Shown: piece by piece, positions 61,355 through 64,000 of the stretch
Layout: the number at the start of each line of letters is the position of its first letter
Position numbering within the stretch: position 1 is the stretch's first letter
NCBI RefSeq assembly: GCF_022440805.1
Contig: NZ_JAKNTK010000001.1
Location: forward strand, 3,720,001-3,784,000
Source of the DNA: Holdemania massiliensis
GTDB taxonomy: Bacteria; Bacillota_I; Bacilli_A; Erysipelotrichales; Erysipelotrichaceae
Direction of reading: 5' to 3'
Length of the DNA: 64,000 bases
Notes under the pieces: model-generated
What the model saw: only the letters and a program-made list of their open reading frames with translations
Told to the model about the DNA's origin: nothing
Databases searched by the model: none
Translations under genes and position numbers: made by a program

Positions 61355-61412
61355 AAAAAACCTGGCCTTTTGCGGCAAAGCTTCTAAGTTGCTGCCGAAG
61401 AGCCAGGTTTTT
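61355..61412 (+). terminator. Terminator after the merR gene
   Basis: AAAACCTGGC and GCCAGGTTTT form the outer stem, with TGCGGCA/TGCCG pairing inside, followed by T residues. It also serves the opposing MATE gene. Confidence 0.75.
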
Positions 61413-61461
61413 ATTCGTTTGGGTTTCTCCCGCAGAATCTAATGGCATCGGATTCCGCGCG

Positions 61462-62799
61462 CTAATCCTGCATTGCGCCCGAACTTGGATTATTTTGACT
61501 GCAGAGCAGAATGGATTCCTGATGTTCTGCCTTTCTTAACAATCCAAGACTGAATACCGCAATCACGACCTGAGAGATCGGAACCGCCGCCCAGGTACCG
61601 ACGATGCCGAACTGAGCCGGCAGGAACAGCAGCAGACATGCCAGAATGATCGGTTCACCATAAATCAAAAGATAGGCATATTTGTTCTTCTCTGTCGCAT
61701 AGAAATAGGAAATCGCAATCCGCGAAACAGCAACAAAGGCAAACCCTAGAATAAAGACCGGCAGACTTCTGCCCACGGCGTCTATTGTCTGGACTGAAGC
61801 CCCAAACAAAACCGCTGAGGCATAGCGTTGGCTGTACAGCAGAATCATGCTGAGCAAGGCAATCGCCAGACCAAACTGAAAGGCCAGCTTCCGCACATGG
61901 CGAACTTTGGACGGGTTCTGTTCGCCATAATATTGGCTGAACAGCGGCTGCGTGCCGTCACTGATTCCCTGCAGCAGAAGCAGCATGACGCAGCAGACAT
62001 AGCTGATGATCGCGTAGGTGCTGACGGCATTGTCGCCTCCGACCCGAATCGCGCTCCAGTTGATCAAAATCAATGTCACATTGGGGACAAAGGTCAGACC
62101 TAAAGGTGAAGGCGTCAGTTTCAGAATCCGAGTAGTCTGATATTCCCAGCCTTTATCCCATTGTGCCTTTAGCGTTTTCCGCAGCGGATACAGCACGGCC
62201 AGGCACCAAATCATCGTGACCGCCTGTCCCAACACTGTCGCAGCGGCCGCGCCAGCCAAACCATACGGCAGCACCCAGACAAAAACATAATCCAGCAGGA
62301 TATTGGTAAGAAAACCGGCGATCATCGCAGCCATTGCCTGAATCGATTTTCCCATATTGCGGATTACGGGTACTAAACCGACACCCAACACCTGAAACAA
62401 GATTCCCATTATAATGACCGTGATGTATTCCCGGCCATAACTTTCCAATGCTCCCTGTGCTCCCAATAGATGCAGCAGCGTTCCGCCTAAGGGCAGATAC
62501 ACCAAAGTCAGAACCACGCTGACTAAAACTAACAGACCGCAGGTAATCCAGAAATAACGATTCCGTTCATTCATTCGATTCCCGCCCTCCGCAATGGCGA
62601 AGTGAATGGCGCCGGCCATCCCGATCCCTGTCCCTGCAGCCTGAATCAGAGCGACCAGCGGATAAACAAGATTGATTGTGGCCAGCCCTTGATCACCCAC
62701 ACTGTTGCCGACAAAGAAACCATCGACAATCGCGTAGATTCCTGACAGGGCAAAAGCGAGCATGGAAGGGATCACATACTTAAAAAATGTTTTGGTCAA
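61462..62799 (-). CDS. MATE-family exporter in operon with MarR
   Basis: 445 residues; TTG start at 62799 with GAGGAGGTGAAACC upstream, overlapping the MarR stop by four bases. KYVIPSMLAFALSGIYAIVD and FVGNSVGDQGLATINLVYPL mark the MATE family, twelve helices. It forms a two-gene operon with the upstream MarR gene and is probably derepressed with it. Confidence 0.88.
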   Translation of the reverse strand: MTKTFFKYVIPSMLAFALSGIYAIVDGFFVGNSVGDQGLATINLVYPLVALIQAAGTGIGMAGAIHFAIAEGGNRMNERNRYFWITCGLLVLVSVVLTLVYLPLGGTLLHLLGAQGALESYGREYITVIIMGILFQVLGVGLVPVIRNMGKSIQAMAAMIAGFLTNILLDYVFVWVLPYGLAGAAAATVLGQAVTMIWCLAVLYPLRKTLKAQWDKGWEYQTTRILKLTPSPLGLTFVPNVTLILINWSAIRVGGDNAVSTYAIISYVCCVMLLLLQGISDGTQPLFSQYYGEQNPSKVRHVRKLAFQFGLAIALLSMILLYSQRYASAVLFGASVQTIDAVGRSLPVFILGFAFVAVSRIAISYFYATEKNKYAYLLIYGEPIILACLLLFLPAQFGIVGTWAAVPISQVVIAVFSLGLLRKAEHQESILLCSQNNPSSGAMQD

Positions 62800-63236
62800 G
62801 GTTTCACCTCCTCAAACGCATCAAGAAAGCGTTTCGTTTCCTTTAACATCGCCCGCATTGATGAAATTCCGATCGTTTGGATCACCTCAAGCTCGTGAGT
62901 CTGCAGCTCACGGATCACGGTTTGCGCCAGCGCCGTTCCCTGCGTTGTAAGAAGGATTTCCTTACGCCTATGATCTTGTGGGGATTCTTTGAAAACAACG
63001 ATCTCCCGCTTCGCCAGGGCGTGCAGAATTGAATTGACCGTTTGTTTTGGCAGATGCCATCTCTGACACAGATCTCGTTGGGTTATGGGCCGATCTGTTT
63101 CCCACAAAGTATAAAGAAACAACAGCTCTGTATATGAAATACCCCGTGCTTTTGCCCAGTGGTCATAAACGTCATCCATTCTCCCCCAGAGCTCATAATA
63201 CTCCATCATCAATGTCTGATGTTCATTCATTTTCAT
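62796..63236 (-). CDS. MarR-family regulator
   Basis: 146 residues from ATG 63236 (AGAGAGGGGGA upstream). Winged HTH: PITQRDLCQRWHLPKQTVNSILHALAKREIV and a wing DHRRKEI. First gene of the MarR-MATE operon. A 26-base palindrome at the start of its transcript is a very likely autoregulatory operator, so the MATE gene should be induced by MarR ligands. Confidence 0.9.
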   Translation of the reverse strand: MKMNEHQTLMMEYYELWGRMDDVYDHWAKARGISYTELLFLYTLWETDRPITQRDLCQRWHLPKQTVNSILHALAKREIVVFKESPQDHRRKEILLTTQGTALAQTVIRELQTHELEVIQTIGISSMRAMLKETKRFLDAFEEVKP

Positions 63237-63300
63237 TCCCCCTCTCTTTGACCTTTTCAAACTCTGAATAAATCATGACTCTATTTAAAGATCAGTTTTT

Positions 63301-63326
63301 CAATTAGTCTGATTTCAGACCAATTG
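63301..63326. promoter_or_regulatory. MarR operator palindrome
   Basis: CAATTAGTCTGA (63301-63312) and TCAGACCAATTG (63315-63326) are reverse complements with one mismatch. It covers the predicted transcription start of the MarR-MATE operon. Confidence 0.75.
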
Positions 63327-63332
63327 AAAAGA

Positions 63333-63361
63333 AGTATAGCAAATCCGTTGATCCCTGTCAA
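63333..63361 (-). promoter_or_regulatory. Promoter of the MarR-MATE operon
   Basis: On the minus strand TTGACA, 17-base spacer, TATACT: a consensus sigma-A promoter directly upstream of the operator palindrome. Confidence 0.85.
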
Positions 63362-64000
63362 GTTTTCCAAAGAAGTGTATGCTTTATGTGTTATGAATCC
63401 TCGATATCTTCGTTATAATTGAGGAGAATATCGTGAAAAAGTATAGATTGTACGTATGACTAAGGATCGCCAACATCTTTTGTGAAACAACATAGCTGGC
63501 GATATAAAACAAGAGTTTTTTGAGCTATGCAGCATCAGGCTGTAACAGGCTCCTTGTCTAATGTTACGTTGAACGTGACGACAACCTCAGCGCAGATTTG
63601 CTGCCTTGTTAGAACTATCCTATCGCCTGTATACTCACGGAAAATCTAAAAAAATCCTATAATGGCCTTTATCTTAAATCTCTCCAGGCTATACCTGCTG
63701 AAAAAGTGCTGTGTTGCCAACCTGTTCCCAACAAGGACGATTTACCAGCTCATTCCAACAAAGAAAAACCCCTTCGCAAAGGGGTTTCCGCATAACTGAT
63801 AGGTCTTGTAATTAACGCTGCTGAACCGCGGAGCACGACGAGCGGCCTTTAAGCCATGTTGCAATTCCCAGAACACCGTTTTCCTTGTGTATTCCGGGCT
63901 TTTTTCGGCTCTTTGTATATGGGTCATCCTATTTCTTAATCACAAATTCCGATGTAATTTACCCCTCTATTTCCAGCTCTAATCTCAGAAGAATGTTCCT
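63362..64000. other. Region without a clear gene
   Basis: No ORF with a convincing start. A perfect hairpin AAACCCC-TTTGCGAA-GGGGTTT (63763-63788, T5 on the minus strand) probably ends a minus-strand transcript that begins further right. A 61-codon frame over the hairpin is judged spurious. Confidence 0.5.

Noticed and set aside
63742..63927. 61-codon minus-strand ORF near the right end
   Set aside because: It runs through a perfect terminator hairpin and has no convincing ribosome site.

Overview
The window appears to come from a Bacillota (Firmicutes) gut anaerobe, most like an Erysipelotrichia member (Holdemania / Clostridium innocuum type). That assignment is inference from Gram-positive Shine-Dalgarno sequences, gene families and gene order; there is no rRNA to confirm it. 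The window has two parts. Positions 1-29.6 kb are visibly AT-rich and read almost entirely on the minus strand. They are the right part of an integrative conjugative element (ICE). Positions 29.7-64 kb are a higher-GC chromosomal segment with tRNAs, transporters and regulators. A tRNA-Lys gene, with its 3' end facing the element, marks the junction.

ICE, in transcription order (right to left): two XRE regulators; a candidate ncRNA on the plus strand; uncharacterised genes including a possible replication-type protein; ParA, ParB and an HTH protein; a Tad/Flp-type pilus operon (small pilin, CpaB-like SAF protein, TadA-like ATPase, two TadB/C-like membrane proteins, TadE-like pseudopilin, TadZ-like protein, 886-residue secreted protein); small genes around an ArdC antirestriction protein; then a T4SS (VirB2-like, lipoprotein, VirB6-like, PrgI/VirB3-like, VirB4 ATPase, M23 peptidase). 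The T4SS genes are interrupted by cargo: a Fic protein, an MNT-HEPN pair, a KAP-type P-loop NTPase and a DUF6036-like nucleotidyltransferase pair. The left edge has a RHH protein, a RadC/JAMM protein, an oriT-like inverted-repeat region and the start of a possible relaxase.

Two element-wide patterns stand out. First, at least six, and loosely eight, unrelated cargo proteins (RadC, nucleotidyltransferase, HEPN, Fic, ArdC and three unknowns) end in nearly the same acidic-hydrophobic tail, roughly [DE]-[LF]-E-[ILM] at the C-terminus, while backbone and partner proteins do not. This could be a T4SS translocation signal. Second, a 15-bp palindrome (GGGGCAAATTGCCCC type) recurs six times and a CATGG-stem hairpin about five times, mostly just downstream of cargo genes or at operon borders.

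Chromosome: TetR and a duplicated SnoaL-like protein; tRNA-Asn and tRNA-Glu; a MATE exporter; a deoxyribosyltransferase-like protein with a prolyl oligopeptidase. Next is a VanG-type operon: vanW, a D-Ala-D-Ser-type ligase, and one 603-residue protein that fuses a VanXY D,D-peptidase to a VanT-like racemase, with no adjacent vanRS. Then follow MATE, acetyltransferase, MarR and a DUF4091 protein; a beta-glucoside PTS locus (IIB-IIA, RpiR, AEC permease, IIC, GH1); a two-component/ABC module framed by a roughly 62-bp repeat that abuts tRNA-Ala; tRNA-Ile; an amidase; and two more MATE genes controlled by MerR and MarR regulators with readable promoters/operators.
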